Assembly (NCBI RefSeq): GCF_042676985.1
Contig: NZ_JBHTIK010000015.1
Location: 434,001-498,000, forward strand
Source of the DNA: Sphingosinicella xenopeptidilytica
Lineage (GTDB): Bacteria > Pseudomonadota > Alphaproteobacteria > Sphingomonadales > Sphingomonadaceae
Direction: 5' to 3'
DNA: 64,000 bases
Shown: positions 29,720 to 37,364 of the stretch, piece after piece
Position numbering within the stretch: the first letter of the stretch is position 1
Layout of the letters: each line of letters opens with the position of its first letter
The notes under the pieces: model-generated
Databases searched by the model: none
What the model was told of the DNA's origin: nothing
Seen by the model: the letters and a program-made list of their open reading frames with translations, nothing else
Position numbers and translations under genes: made by a program

Positions 29720-31645
29720 TCAGGCCCGCGCGCCCTCGGTCACATTCGCGCTGTTGTGGCGAAGCGCCCCGAGCACGGTCTTCACGATACCCACCGCGTC
29801 GAGGCCCGCCTCGGCGTATTGCTTCTCGGGACTGTCCTGCTCCTGAAACACATCCGGCAGGCGCATGGTGCGGATCTTGAGGCCGGCGTCGAGGAGACCT
29901 GTGTCCGATGCCATCGTAAGGACATGCGCGCCGAGGCCGCCGATGGCACCCTCCTCCACCGTCACGACAACCTCGTGCGTGGCGGCGAGCTTGCGGATCA
30001 GCGCGTCGTCGAGCGGCTTTGCGAAGCGGAGGTCGGCGACCGTCGTCGACAGCCCCTTGGCGTCCAGCTCGTCGGCCGCTTTCAGCGCCTCGCCGAGCCG
30101 CGTGCCGAGCGAGAGGATGGCGACCTTGCGGCCTTCGCGAACCACGCGCCCCTTGCCGATCTCCAGCCGCTCGGGCGTTTCGGGAAGCGCAAGGCCGACG
30201 CCGCTTCCGCGCGGATAGCGGAACGCGATCGGGCCAACGTCGTGAAGCGCCGCCGTGTGCACCATGTGGACGAGTTCGACCTCGTCCGCCGCCGCCATGA
30301 CCACCATGTTGGGCAGCGTGGCGAGATAGGTGACGTCGAACGAGCCAGCGTGCGTGCTGCCGTCCGCGCCGACGAGACCCGCGCGATCGATCGCGAAGCG
30401 TACTGGCAGGTTCTGGATCGCGACGTCGTGCACCACCTGATCGTAAGCGCGCTGCAGGAAGGTCGAGTAGATCGCGCAGAACGGCCGGTAGCCCTGCGCG
30501 GCGAGGCCCGCCGCGAAGGTGACGGCGTGCTGCTCCGCGATGCCGACATCGAAGCTGCGGTCCGGGAATTTCTGCTCAAACTTGTCGAGTCCGGTGCCCG
30601 ACGGCATCGCCGCCGTAATCGCGACGATCTTGTCGTCCCGATCGGCCTCAGCAATCAGCGCCTTGGCGAACACGCCCGTGTAGCTCGGCGGCCCCGCCTT
30701 CGCGGGCGCCATCGCGCCCGTGATCACGTCGAACTTGGTGACGCCGTGGTACTTGTCCGCCGAGGCTTCGGCAGGCGCGTAGCCCTTGCCCTTCTTCGTC
30801 ACGACGTGGATCAGGCACGGGCCTTCGGCGGCATCGCGCACATTTTCGAGCACCGGCAGCAGGTGATCGAGATTGTGCCCGTCGACCGGCCCCACATAGT
30901 AGAAGCCCAGTTCCTCGAAGAGCGTACCGCCCGTCGCCATGCCGCGTGCGAACTCGTCCGCCTTGCGAAGGCCGGAGTGCAGCGGGCGCGGCATCTTCCG
31001 CGCAAGCCGCTTCGCGAGGTCGCGCAGACCGAGGAACTCGCGGCTGGAAATGAGGCGCGCGAGGTAGGCGGAAAGCCCGCCCACCGGCGGCGCGATCGAC
31101 ATGTCGTTGTCGTTGAGGATGACGATGAGCCGGTTGCCCGCTGCCTCGGCGTTGTTCATCGCCTCATAGGCCATGCCCGCGGACATGGCGCCATCGCCGA
31201 TCACTGCGATCGCCTTGCCGGGCGCGCCCGAAAGCTTGTTCGCGACCGCGAAGCCGAGCGCAGCCGAGATCGAGGTGGAGCTGTGCGCCGCGCCGAACGG
31301 ATCGTATTCGCTCTCGCCGCGCTTGGTGAAGCCCGAAAGCCCGCCGCCCTGCCGGATCGTGCGCATCCGGTCGCGACGGCCAGTGAGGATCTTGTGCGGA
31401 TAGGCCTGGTGCCCAACATCCCAGATCAGCCGGTCGCGCGGCGTATCGAAGACGTAGTGGAGCGCGACGCTCAGCTCGACAACGCCGAGCCCGGCGCCGA
31501 GGTGCCCGCCCGTCTGGCTCACGGCGTCGATCATCTCCGCGCGCACCTCACCCGCCAGCTGCCGGAGCTGCGAAGGCGCCAGTTTCCGTAAGTCTGCCGG
31601 GTCTTTGACCGTGTCGAGCAGCGGCGTGTTCGGCGGGTTGGTCAA
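29720..31645 (-). CDS. dxs: 1-deoxy-D-xylulose-5-phosphate synthase
   Basis: A TPP-dependent enzyme condensing pyruvate and glyceraldehyde 3-phosphate, the first step of the MEP isoprenoid pathway (641 residues from the chosen start). The catalytic His is in TGGHLGAGLGVVEL, the TPP-binding motif GDGAMSAGMAYEAMNNA…NDNDMSI is intact, and the transketolase pyrimidine domain shows FPDRSFDVGIAEQHAVTFAAGLA. The start is TTG at 31645, behind GGGGGA; TTG 31657 is an alternative. It follows zur by about 70 bases. Confidence 0.95.
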   Translation of the reverse strand: MTNPPNTPLLDTVKDPADLRKLAPSQLRQLAGEVRAEMIDAVSQTGGHLGAGLGVVELSVALHYVFDTPRDRLIWDVGHQAYPHKILTGRRDRMRTIRQGGGLSGFTKRGESEYDPFGAAHSSTSISAALGFAVANKLSGAPGKAIAVIGDGAMSAGMAYEAMNNAEAAGNRLIVILNDNDMSIAPPVGGLSAYLARLISSREFLGLRDLAKRLARKMPRPLHSGLRKADEFARGMATGGTLFEELGFYYVGPVDGHNLDHLLPVLENVRDAAEGPCLIHVVTKKGKGYAPAEASADKYHGVTKFDVITGAMAPAKAGPPSYTGVFAKALIAEADRDDKIVAITAAMPSGTGLDKFEQKFPDRSFDVGIAEQHAVTFAAGLAAQGYRPFCAIYSTFLQRAYDQVVHDVAIQNLPVRFAIDRAGLVGADGSTHAGSFDVTYLATLPNMVVMAAADEVELVHMVHTAALHDVGPIAFRYPRGSGVGLALPETPERLEIGKGRVVREGRKVAILSLGTRLGEALKAADELDAKGLSTTVADLRFAKPLDDALIRKLAATHEVVVTVEEGAIGGLGAHVLTMASDTGLLDAGLKIRTMRLPDVFQEQDSPEKQYAEAGLDAVGIVKTVLGALRHNSANVTEGARA

Positions 31646-31715
31646 GGAATCCCCCAAGTGGAATGTCTTTGTTTCTTAACGCTGCGGGGTCGTCTTGTCG
31701 ATTGCGGTGCGGCGC

Positions 31716-32177
31716 TCAGGCGCAGCTTGCGCAGGTTCCGCGGACTTCCAGCACGGGCTGCACCGGCCTGAAACCGGCCTGACGCGCACGTTCGCGAACG
31801 CTCTCGCTCAGCGAATCATCGTCGAGGTGCGTCGTGCCCCCGCAGCTGTCGCAAACGAGGAAGATGCAATCGTGAACGCATTCCGGGTGCGCGTTCACGA
31901 TATAGGCATTCTTCGACTCGACCCGCTTGGCGAGGTTGGTCGTCACGAACAGGTCGAGGATGCGGTAAACGCTGTTCGCCGCGACGCGCTTGTCGCGCGC
32001 CTTCGAAACCGCTTCCGCGACGTCATAGGCGGAAACCGGGCGGTCGAAGCCCGCGAGCGCCTCATAAACGCTGGCGCGCATATCCGTCCACTGCTCACCT
32101 GCCGCCGTAAGCGCACCGGCAGCGGCGGACGTCAGGCTCTCGCCATGCGGTTCATGATGCTTGTGCTTCGTCGCCAT
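31716..32177 (-). CDS. zur: Fur family transcriptional repressor, probable zinc uptake regulator Zur
   Basis: A 153-residue metalloregulator. The N-terminus is His-rich (MATKHKHHEPHGES), followed by the winged helix (SAYDVAEAVSKARDKRVAANSVYRILDLFVTTNL) and the Fur dimerisation domain with HPECVHDCIFLVCDSCGG, and a final CASC that completes the structural Zn site. The absence of the HHH-x-H iron pattern and the presence of two CxxC pairs favour Zur. It is seven bases downstream of merC, forming an operon under a 7-1-7 palindrome, which suggests autorepression. Assignment as Zur rather than Fur or PerR is by similarity only. Confidence 0.85.
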   Translation of the reverse strand: MATKHKHHEPHGESLTSAAAGALTAAGEQWTDMRASVYEALAGFDRPVSAYDVAEAVSKARDKRVAANSVYRILDLFVTTNLAKRVESKNAYIVNAHPECVHDCIFLVCDSCGGTTHLDDDSLSESVRERARQAGFRPVQPVLEVRGTCASCA

Positions 32178-32184
32178 GCCCCGA

Positions 32185-32580
32185 TTATGGGCATCCGCAG
32201 CCTTCGCGGCAAGTTCCGCCATGCAGACAGCGGATGTTGAGCCAGTGCGCCCACGCCACAAACGCTGCGCCAAGCACAGTAAAACCGAGTTCGCCATGGC
32301 CGTGCTGCATCGTCAGCGCGAACGCCATGAAGCCGATGCCGACGAGGCCAAGCGCGATCACCACCCAGCGCCGGTGCCGGAAAACCCCGCGCCCCAGCCC
32401 GACGACGGCAAGCGGAATCGCAAGCGCGAGGCCGATCTTGTGGATGTCGTGCTGAAAGAAGCCGGTCGTGCCGACCGAAAGCAGCGCGATCACCAGCGTC
32501 GTTGCAAGGCAATGCAGCAGGCACAGCCCCGAAAGGCCGATCGCCGACTTGTCGATCCAGAGGTTGAAGCGGTCCTGCAT
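32185..32580 (-). CDS. MerC domain-containing membrane protein
   Basis: A 131-residue protein with four hydrophobic segments. The first has the MerC-type cysteine pair (GLSGLCLLHCLATTLV), the motif by which MerC carries Hg(II). The C-terminus adds a Cys-rich tail (NIRCLHGGTCREGCGCP, five Cys). There is no mer operon here: the partner is a Fur/Zur regulator. It is therefore more likely a divalent metal or zinc transporter. The ATG at 32580 lacks a Shine-Dalgarno, and a good promoter places the transcription start about two bases upstream, so it may be leaderless. Confidence 0.82.
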   Translation of the reverse strand: MQDRFNLWIDKSAIGLSGLCLLHCLATTLVIALLSVGTTGFFQHDIHKIGLALAIPLAVVGLGRGVFRHRRWVVIALGLVGIGFMAFALTMQHGHGELGFTVLGAAFVAWAHWLNIRCLHGGTCREGCGCP

Positions 32581-32588
32581 GGCGCGAG

Positions 32589-32617
32589 GATATAATGTAA
32601 CATTATCACATGCGCAA
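32589..32617 (-). promoter_or_regulatory. merC-zur promoter with 7-1-7 Fur-family operator
   Basis: Minus-strand -35 TTGCGC (32612-32617), 17-base spacer, -10 TATATC (32589-32594). The 15-base palindrome ATAATGT-A-ACATTAT (32592-32606) covers the spacer and -10. The 7-1-7 design is that of Fur-family operators; repression by the Zur encoded in the operon is inference. The divergent cutA gene shares this gap. Confidence 0.6.
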
Positions 32618-32726
32618 GCACTTAAAACGTTGACCATTCCCCGCAACCGAACGTCAACCAGCGCGGCGCTATTGGCCCGTTTGGGCCAGCACAACAACAT
32701 CATTCAGGATTCGGGTGGTAACCGGC

Positions 32727-33047
32727 ATGAGCAGCGGCATCGTCAGCGTTTACGTTACCTTCGCCACCGCCGAAAACGCGACGCGTCTCGGCCGCCAGAT
32801 GGTGGAGGAGCGCCTCGCCGCGTGCGTCAACGTGCTCGGCCCCGCGCTTTCCATCTATCGCTGGCAGGGCAAGGTGGAGGAAGCGAACGAGGTCGCCGTT
32901 CTCTTCAAGACCACGGCGGGCTGCGCCGAGATCCTCGCGAAACGGCTCACAGAAGTGCACGGATACGAGAACCCGGCCGTCACCGTCTGGCCGATCGAGC
33001 ACGCCCCCGCACCTTATGTGCAGTGGGTACGCGCGCAGGTACGTTAG
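32727..33047 (+). CDS. cutA: divalent-cation tolerance protein CutA
   Basis: A 106-residue PII-like trimeric protein. The sequence has the CutA core: VTFATAENATRLGRQMVEERLAACVNVL, YRWQGKVEEANEVAVLFKTT, LTEVHGYENPAVTVWPIEHAPAPYVQW. The ATG at 32727 gives the normal N-terminus; a GTG four codons earlier is less likely. It is divergent from merC-zur, forming a metal-related neighbourhood, and overlaps the convergent hydrolase stop by four bases (TTAG). Confidence 0.94.
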   Translation: MSSGIVSVYVTFATAENATRLGRQMVEERLAACVNVLGPALSIYRWQGKVEEANEVAVLFKTTAGCAEILAKRLTEVHGYENPAVTVWPIEHAPAPYVQWVRAQVR

Positions 33048-33901
33048 GCGGCAACCGCTCCCGGCATCACTGCATCCGTGTAATCGCTGTCGGCGAGCGC
33101 GATGAGCTTGCGGTCGTCGTGGTTCCACGGGTGGAAGCCGGGCAGGAAGAACGCGCTCCACGCCGGGATCAGCTTTCGCACCACGCCGGGCCGGCCGAAC
33201 CAGAACCACAGGATGCGCGCCCAGGCGCCCGGCCCTTCGATGCCGTCCTGCTTCAGGAGGTAGAGCATCCCCTGGAAGCGCTTCTTCCAGAATTCCTTGC
33301 TGACCAGCAGCATCATGATCGTCTTCACGCGCCAGCGCTGCCAGCGCGACCAATCGCGCGTGGCGTGGAGCCAGGTATCGTAGGCGACGCCCTTGTGCTC
33401 GATCTCCTCGATGGCGTGCCACTTCCACATGGCGACGAGCTCGGGGTCGGCATCCTTCCAGTAATCGATATCGCCGAGCATCCGCTGCGCCATGATCGCC
33501 GTGTAGTGTTCGAGCGCCATGGTGACGGCGAGGTTCAGAATCTGCGGGCGCCCCTTCGTCAGCTCCAGCGATTCGATGACCACGTCCTCAAGGTGCCCGA
33601 TCTCGTAGCCGGCTTCCGCAACGCGCTTGTTGAACGACACGTGCTCGCGGCTGTGCATCACCTCCTGCTTGATGAAGGCGTTGATCTCGCGCTCCAGCTT
33701 GGGCGGCACGCCATCACGGAACGCGCGAACGCTTTCCACGAAGAACGCCTCACCACGCGGAAACGTGACCGACAGCGCATTGTAGAAAGCCGTTGCAATC
33801 GGATCGCCGCGCATCCACCAGCGTGATTGCGTCATCCCTCGCCCAAAGCGTCGGTCGCGCGGGGTGATGGTCAGGTCCGCAGGCGTCTTTTCACGGGTCA
33901 T
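33044..33901 (-). CDS. metal-dependent hydrolase (PF10118-type)
   Basis: A 285-residue protein of the YbcX-type metal-dependent hydrolase family. Conserved Glu/His positions appear as QEVMHSREHVSFN, MALEHYTAIMAQ and WHAIEEIEHKGVAYD, the E-x2-H pattern of a ferritin-like diiron site. The C-terminal part has hydrophobic stretches but no clear membrane anchor. Its substrate is unknown. The ATG at 33901 has GAGGAG eight bases upstream. The TetR gene lies divergently 42 bases away and is the likely regulator. Confidence 0.82.
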   Translation of the reverse strand: MTREKTPADLTITPRDRRFGRGMTQSRWWMRGDPIATAFYNALSVTFPRGEAFFVESVRAFRDGVPPKLEREINAFIKQEVMHSREHVSFNKRVAEAGYEIGHLEDVVIESLELTKGRPQILNLAVTMALEHYTAIMAQRMLGDIDYWKDADPELVAMWKWHAIEEIEHKGVAYDTWLHATRDWSRWQRWRVKTIMMLLVSKEFWKKRFQGMLYLLKQDGIEGPGAWARILWFWFGRPGVVRKLIPAWSAFFLPGFHPWNHDDRKLIALADSDYTDAVMPGAVAA

Positions 33902-33943
33902 GACTGTGCTCCTCAATGCACAGGATGGGCTTTACTTACACAA

Positions 33944-34543
33944 ATGTCAATACAACGGAAAAGACTGAGCCCTGAAGACAGCCGCGCCGCCGCGGTGCGG
34001 GCCGCGCGGGAGCTGCTGATCGAGGCGGGTCCGCAAGCGGTGACGCTGAAGGCCGTGGCTGGACGCATCGGGCGCACGCACGCGAACCTGCTGCACCACT
34101 TCGGATCGGCGGCGGGGCTGCAGAAGGCGCTCATCGAATCGCTCGCAGAGTCTGTGACGGCACAGATCGGCGAGGCCGTGCTGCGCGCCCGCGCGGAGGG
34201 CAGCGACCCGCGCGAGGTCGTCGATCTCACCTTCGATGCGTTCGATCGTGGCGGCGGCGCGCTTGCGAGCTGGATGGTGCTTTCCGGGAACGAAGACGCG
34301 CTGAACCCGATCCTGGAGGCGATCCACCGCCTCGTCGACAAGCTCGGCGAAGGCCACGACACGGCCGACGCCCCGATCGAGGAGCAGACGCTGTCGCTGG
34401 TGCTCACCGCGCTCGGCAACGCGCTCCTCGGCGGGCCGATGGCGGCCGCGCTCGGTCTCCCCCGCGAAAAGGCACGGGAGATCGCGGCAAACCAACTCCG
34501 CGCATCAATCGCAGCGAAGCGGGAAACTAGAACGGAAGCTTGA
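33944..34543 (+). CDS. TetR family transcriptional regulator
   Basis: A 199-residue repressor with a TetR helix-turn-helix (about residues 12-58: RAAAVRAARELLIEAGPQAVTLKAVAGRIGRTHANLLHHFGS) and a helical ligand domain. The ATG at 33944 is the only sensible start; the Shine-Dalgarno is weak. It is divergent from the hydrolase gene and so probably controls that and itself. Its 3' end overlaps the convergent ybaB by 17 bases. Confidence 0.88.
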   Translation: MSIQRKRLSPEDSRAAAVRAARELLIEAGPQAVTLKAVAGRIGRTHANLLHHFGSAAGLQKALIESLAESVTAQIGEAVLRARAEGSDPREVVDLTFDAFDRGGGALASWMVLSGNEDALNPILEAIHRLVDKLGEGHDTADAPIEEQTLSLVLTALGNALLGGPMAAALGLPREKAREIAANQLRASIAAKRETRTEA

Positions 34544-34850
34544 AGCCCGGCGGCAGCGGCAGTGCCGACTGCATTTTCTGCATTTCCTCGTTGGAGGCCG
34601 CGTCCGCCTTCCCGCGCGCATCGTTGAACGCAGCGGCGAGCAGGTCTTCCAGCACTTCCTTGTCGTCCGGCACGAGCAGCGACGGGTCGATGTCGATCTT
34701 GATGATGCGGCCCTTGGCGCTGGCGCGCACCTTCACCAGGCCGCCGCCCGCGACGCCCAGCACCTCGATGGTGTCGAGCTTGGCCTGCGCCTTCTGCAGC
34801 TCTTCCTGCACGTTCTGCGCGGCCTTCATGATGTCCTGAAGGTTCTTCAC
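34527..34850 (-). CDS. YbaB/EbfC family nucleoid-associated protein
   Basis: A 107-residue DNA-binding protein (MKNLQDIMKAAQNVQEELQKAQAKLDTIEVLG…, ASAKGRIIKIDIDPSLL) of the YbaB/EbfC family, encoded directly after dnaX as in most bacteria. The start is GTG overlapping the dnaX stop by four bases (GTGA), so translation is coupled. Confidence 0.94.
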   Translation of the reverse strand: MKNLQDIMKAAQNVQEELQKAQAKLDTIEVLGVAGGGLVKVRASAKGRIIKIDIDPSLLVPDDKEVLEDLLAAAFNDARGKADAASNEEMQKMQSALPLPPGFKLPF

Positions 34851-36475
34851 TGCGCGCTCCTTGATGATTCGGTTTCGGTTGTGTCGCCGATCTCATAGTC
34901 GACGAGTTCAGCGTCGGGGAAGACCTCGAACACCGCGCGCACAGCCGGATCGGCCATCACGCGCGCACGCTTTGCCGCCGCCTCGGCCTCGGCCTGCGCC
35001 TTGAGGCTTGGCATACCGGGCGAGGTTGTGAGCGTCACCGTCCATCGCTCGCCTGTCCATTCCTTCAGGCACGCACCGAGACGCGACGCGAAGTCGGCGG
35101 GCGCATCCCCAGCATTGAGTTCGATCGTCGGCGGCGCATAGCGCAGCAGCTGGCAGCGATCGTGGAGGATCGTTTCGAGCACCGACTCGTGCCCGTCCTC
35201 GAACATCTTCACGAACGCCTTGAAGTCGCGCGGCGGCGCCTTGAAGGCCGAGGGCGCGGACGGCGGCGGCGGACGCAGTTCGGTCGGCGCGGATGGCGCA
35301 CTCCCCTCCCCGCGCGGTTCGGCGAGCAGACGGCGCACGAGGTCGCCCGGATCGGGCAGCGTCGAGGCATGGATGATGCGCAGCAGCGCCATCTCCGCCG
35401 CCTGCATCGGCATCGGCGCGCTGCGGATTTCGGCAAGGCCCTTCAAGAGAAGCTGCCACAGCCGGTGCAGCACCGGCGCGCCAAGGCTGCCTGCCCAATC
35501 CGAAACGGCGGCGCGTTCCTCCTCGGACATCGCCGCGTCGGGCGCGCCCGTCACCTGCGTGCGCGTGATGCCGTGAACGAGTTCCAGCAGCGCCTCGAAC
35601 AGCGCATCGGGGCTCGTGCCGAGCGCATATTGCGCGGCGAGGTTGTCGAGCGCACCCTTGCCGTCCCCGCCGATCAGCGCCGCCAGCAACTCGCGCGTGC
35701 GGCCGCGATCGGAAAGGCCGAGCATGTCGCGCACGTCCGCGGCCACCACCTTGCCGTGGCCATGCGCGAGCGCCTGATCGAGGATCGAAAGCCCGTCGCG
35801 CACCGAGCCTTCGGCAGCGCGCGCGATCAATTGCACGGCCTCATCCTCGATCTCCGCGCCTTCCTTGGCGGCGATGCCGCCGAAATGCGACGCGAGCAGC
35901 TCGGTCGGGATACGTTTCAGATCGAAGCGCTGGCAGCGCGACAGCACCGTCACCGGCACCTTCTGGATTTCGGTGGTCGCGAAGATGAACTTCACGTGGC
36001 TGGGCGGTTCTTCGAGCGTCTTCAGCAGCGCGTTGAAGGCGTTCCGCGACAGCATGTGGACTTCGTCGATGATGTAGATCTTGTAGCGCGCCGAGACCGC
36101 CGCGTAGCGCGCCGCTTCGATGATCTCGCGCACGTCGTCCACGCCCGTCCGCGAGGCGGCATCCATCTCGATCACGTCGATGTGGCGGGATTCGGAGATC
36201 GCGACGCACGGCTCGCAGACGCCGCACGGGCTGATCGTCGCCCCGCCCTGCCCGTCCGGGCCGATGCAGTTCAGCGACTTCGCAAGCAGCCGCGCGGTCG
36301 AGGTCTTGCCGACCCCGCGCACGCCGGTCAGCAGGAAGGCGTGGGCAAGCCGGTCGCTGGCAATCGCGTTCGCCAGCGTCTTCACCATCGCATCCTGCCC
36401 GATGAGCGTATCGAAGCCCTGCGGACGGTATTTGCGCGCAAGGACGCGGTAGGGTTCGGGAATCAGTTCAGACAT
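34847..36475 (-). CDS. dnaX: DNA polymerase III subunits gamma and tau
   Basis: A 542-residue clamp-loader ATPase. Walker A is GVRGVGKTSTARLLAKSL, the Zn site has CGVCEPC, Walker B is IYIIDEVHMLS, and the SRC motif is in LSRCQRFDLKRI. The C-terminal part (about 380-542) has the tau-type Pro-rich linker and domain V. No A-rich slippery run for a programmed gamma frameshift is apparent. The ATG at 36475 is the family start. The gene lies between ffs and ybaB, the usual arrangement. Confidence 0.96.
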   Translation of the reverse strand: MSELIPEPYRVLARKYRPQGFDTLIGQDAMVKTLANAIASDRLAHAFLLTGVRGVGKTSTARLLAKSLNCIGPDGQGGATISPCGVCEPCVAISESRHIDVIEMDAASRTGVDDVREIIEAARYAAVSARYKIYIIDEVHMLSRNAFNALLKTLEEPPSHVKFIFATTEIQKVPVTVLSRCQRFDLKRIPTELLASHFGGIAAKEGAEIEDEAVQLIARAAEGSVRDGLSILDQALAHGHGKVVAADVRDMLGLSDRGRTRELLAALIGGDGKGALDNLAAQYALGTSPDALFEALLELVHGITRTQVTGAPDAAMSEEERAAVSDWAGSLGAPVLHRLWQLLLKGLAEIRSAPMPMQAAEMALLRIIHASTLPDPGDLVRRLLAEPRGEGSAPSAPTELRPPPPSAPSAFKAPPRDFKAFVKMFEDGHESVLETILHDRCQLLRYAPPTIELNAGDAPADFASRLGACLKEWTGERWTVTLTTSPGMPSLKAQAEAEAAAKRARVMADPAVRAVFEVFPDAELVDYEIGDTTETESSRSAQ

Positions 36476-36540
36476 CGCGCGCAAAGTGGCCGCTGGGCGG
36501 CAGGGGCGCAAGGCCGCTTAGGGCTGCTGATGTCGATTGA

Positions 36541-36636
36541 GGGTGGGAGCCGGAACGACCCGAACGAAAATCGTTACGGCTGCTTCCTTCCGGACCTGAC
36601 CGGGTTGGCGACGCGTCCGTCCGCCCGACTCCCGGC
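36541..36636 (-). ncRNA. ffs: signal recognition particle RNA, small (4.5S) type
   Basis: The minus strand carries the SRP domain IV signature GGTCAGGTCCGGAAGGAAGC with its GGAA tetraloop and asymmetric loop. The ends pair (GGGAGTCGG near the 5' end with CCGGCTCCC near the 3' end), giving an RNA of about 96 nt. It stands immediately upstream of dnaX. The 5' and 3' borders are approximate. Confidence 0.93.
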
Positions 36637-36693
36637 GCGCATATGGCGCGGGGGGATGCGGAAAGCAAGGGTGGGTGGCGGCTGATCCCTAAC

Positions 36694-36762
36694 CGTCATA
36701 CCGGCGAAGGCCGGTATCCATGACCGCGGTTTGCATGGATACCGGCCTTCGCCGGTATGACG
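36694..36762. repeat. perfect 29-bp inverted repeat (REP/interspersed palindrome type)
   Basis: Arms at 36694-36722 and 36734-36762 are exact complements around an 11-base loop. The core CATACCGGCGAAGGCCGGTA is the sort of proteobacterial intergenic repeat that, when translated, gives the familiar WIPAFAGMT-like peptide, which is seen here in one frame. Whether it occurs elsewhere in the genome cannot be judged from this window. Confidence 0.85.
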
Positions 36763-36800
36763 CATAACGTTTGGATGCGACCCATTTGCGGACATTAGCC

Positions 36801-37238
36801 CTAGTACCGGGACGGCCAAACACCCGCTTCCACCGCAGCAATCACCTCTGCGACCGTAATCGGCTGCATTTTGTTGGGGTGTCCCCAAGTCTTCATTGCC
36901 CATACCCAAAGCGCGAGCAGTCCAACCGTAATCGCAATCCCGGTTAACTCTCCCAAGTCGAGAAGAGAGGCAGCCACGCCGCCGGCCACAGCAGCAGGGA
37001 TAATAACTACACCATTCCAGCCGGAAAATCCCTCCGGGCCGAAGTGGTCGCTCCATCGCTCATACAACGCTGAAAGGTCGGTCCCAAACCGCTCCTGCAA
37101 TGATACGAAGAAGTCTACGGCATCATCGCCGTCCATTCCGAGGTCTTGCACGAGACGTGAGGATGGTTTGATCTTGGTTGGAGAGAGGCCGCGCTCTTCC
37201 ACTAGCATCCCCACCACTTCATCTGCTGCCCCGTCCAT
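36801..37238 (-). CDS. DUF1493-like acyl-carrier-fold protein with C-terminal membrane segments
   Basis: A 145-residue protein. Residues 1-70 look like an acyl carrier protein fold of the DUF1493 type (PSSRLVQDLGMDGDDAVDFFVSLQERFGTDLS). In true ACPs the DSL serine carries phosphopantetheine; here the site reads DGDD, so it cannot be modified there. Residues 75-120 are hydrophobic (VVIIPAAVAGGVAASLL, TGIAITVGLLALWVW), likely two membrane helices. Base composition is clearly more AT-rich than the neighbours, and it is beside an inverted repeat, suggesting recent acquisition. Function unknown. Confidence 0.72.
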   Translation of the reverse strand: MDGAADEVVGMLVEERGLSPTKIKPSSRLVQDLGMDGDDAVDFFVSLQERFGTDLSALYERWSDHFGPEGFSGWNGVVIIPAAVAGGVAASLLDLGELTGIAITVGLLALWVWAMKTWGHPNKMQPITVAEVIAAVEAGVWPSRY

Positions 37239-37364
37239 TCCCGCACACTAATTGGCTTATCGCGCGGTTGGAAACCGAATGTCCGCTATCCAGCTCCGTC
37301 GGATGAATAGCGTCACACACTCCCCGGTTGCACGCTGCCGCGCGCCATGCTTTGTCCTCCCCCG

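Noticed and set aside
34847..36475. Programmed frameshift in dnaX
   Set aside because: No A-rich slippery heptamer with a following hairpin was noticed in the region where gamma would end; a single long product is assumed.
36549..36575. GGAAC-N15-CGTT on the plus strand resembling an EcfG promoter
   Set aside because: It lies inside the SRP RNA gene, the spacing is one base short, and no plus-strand gene follows closely.
36574..37056. Open frame containing a WIPAFAGMT-like peptide
   Set aside because: The peptide comes from reading through the inverted repeat at 36694-36762; the frame also crosses the SRP RNA. Not a gene.
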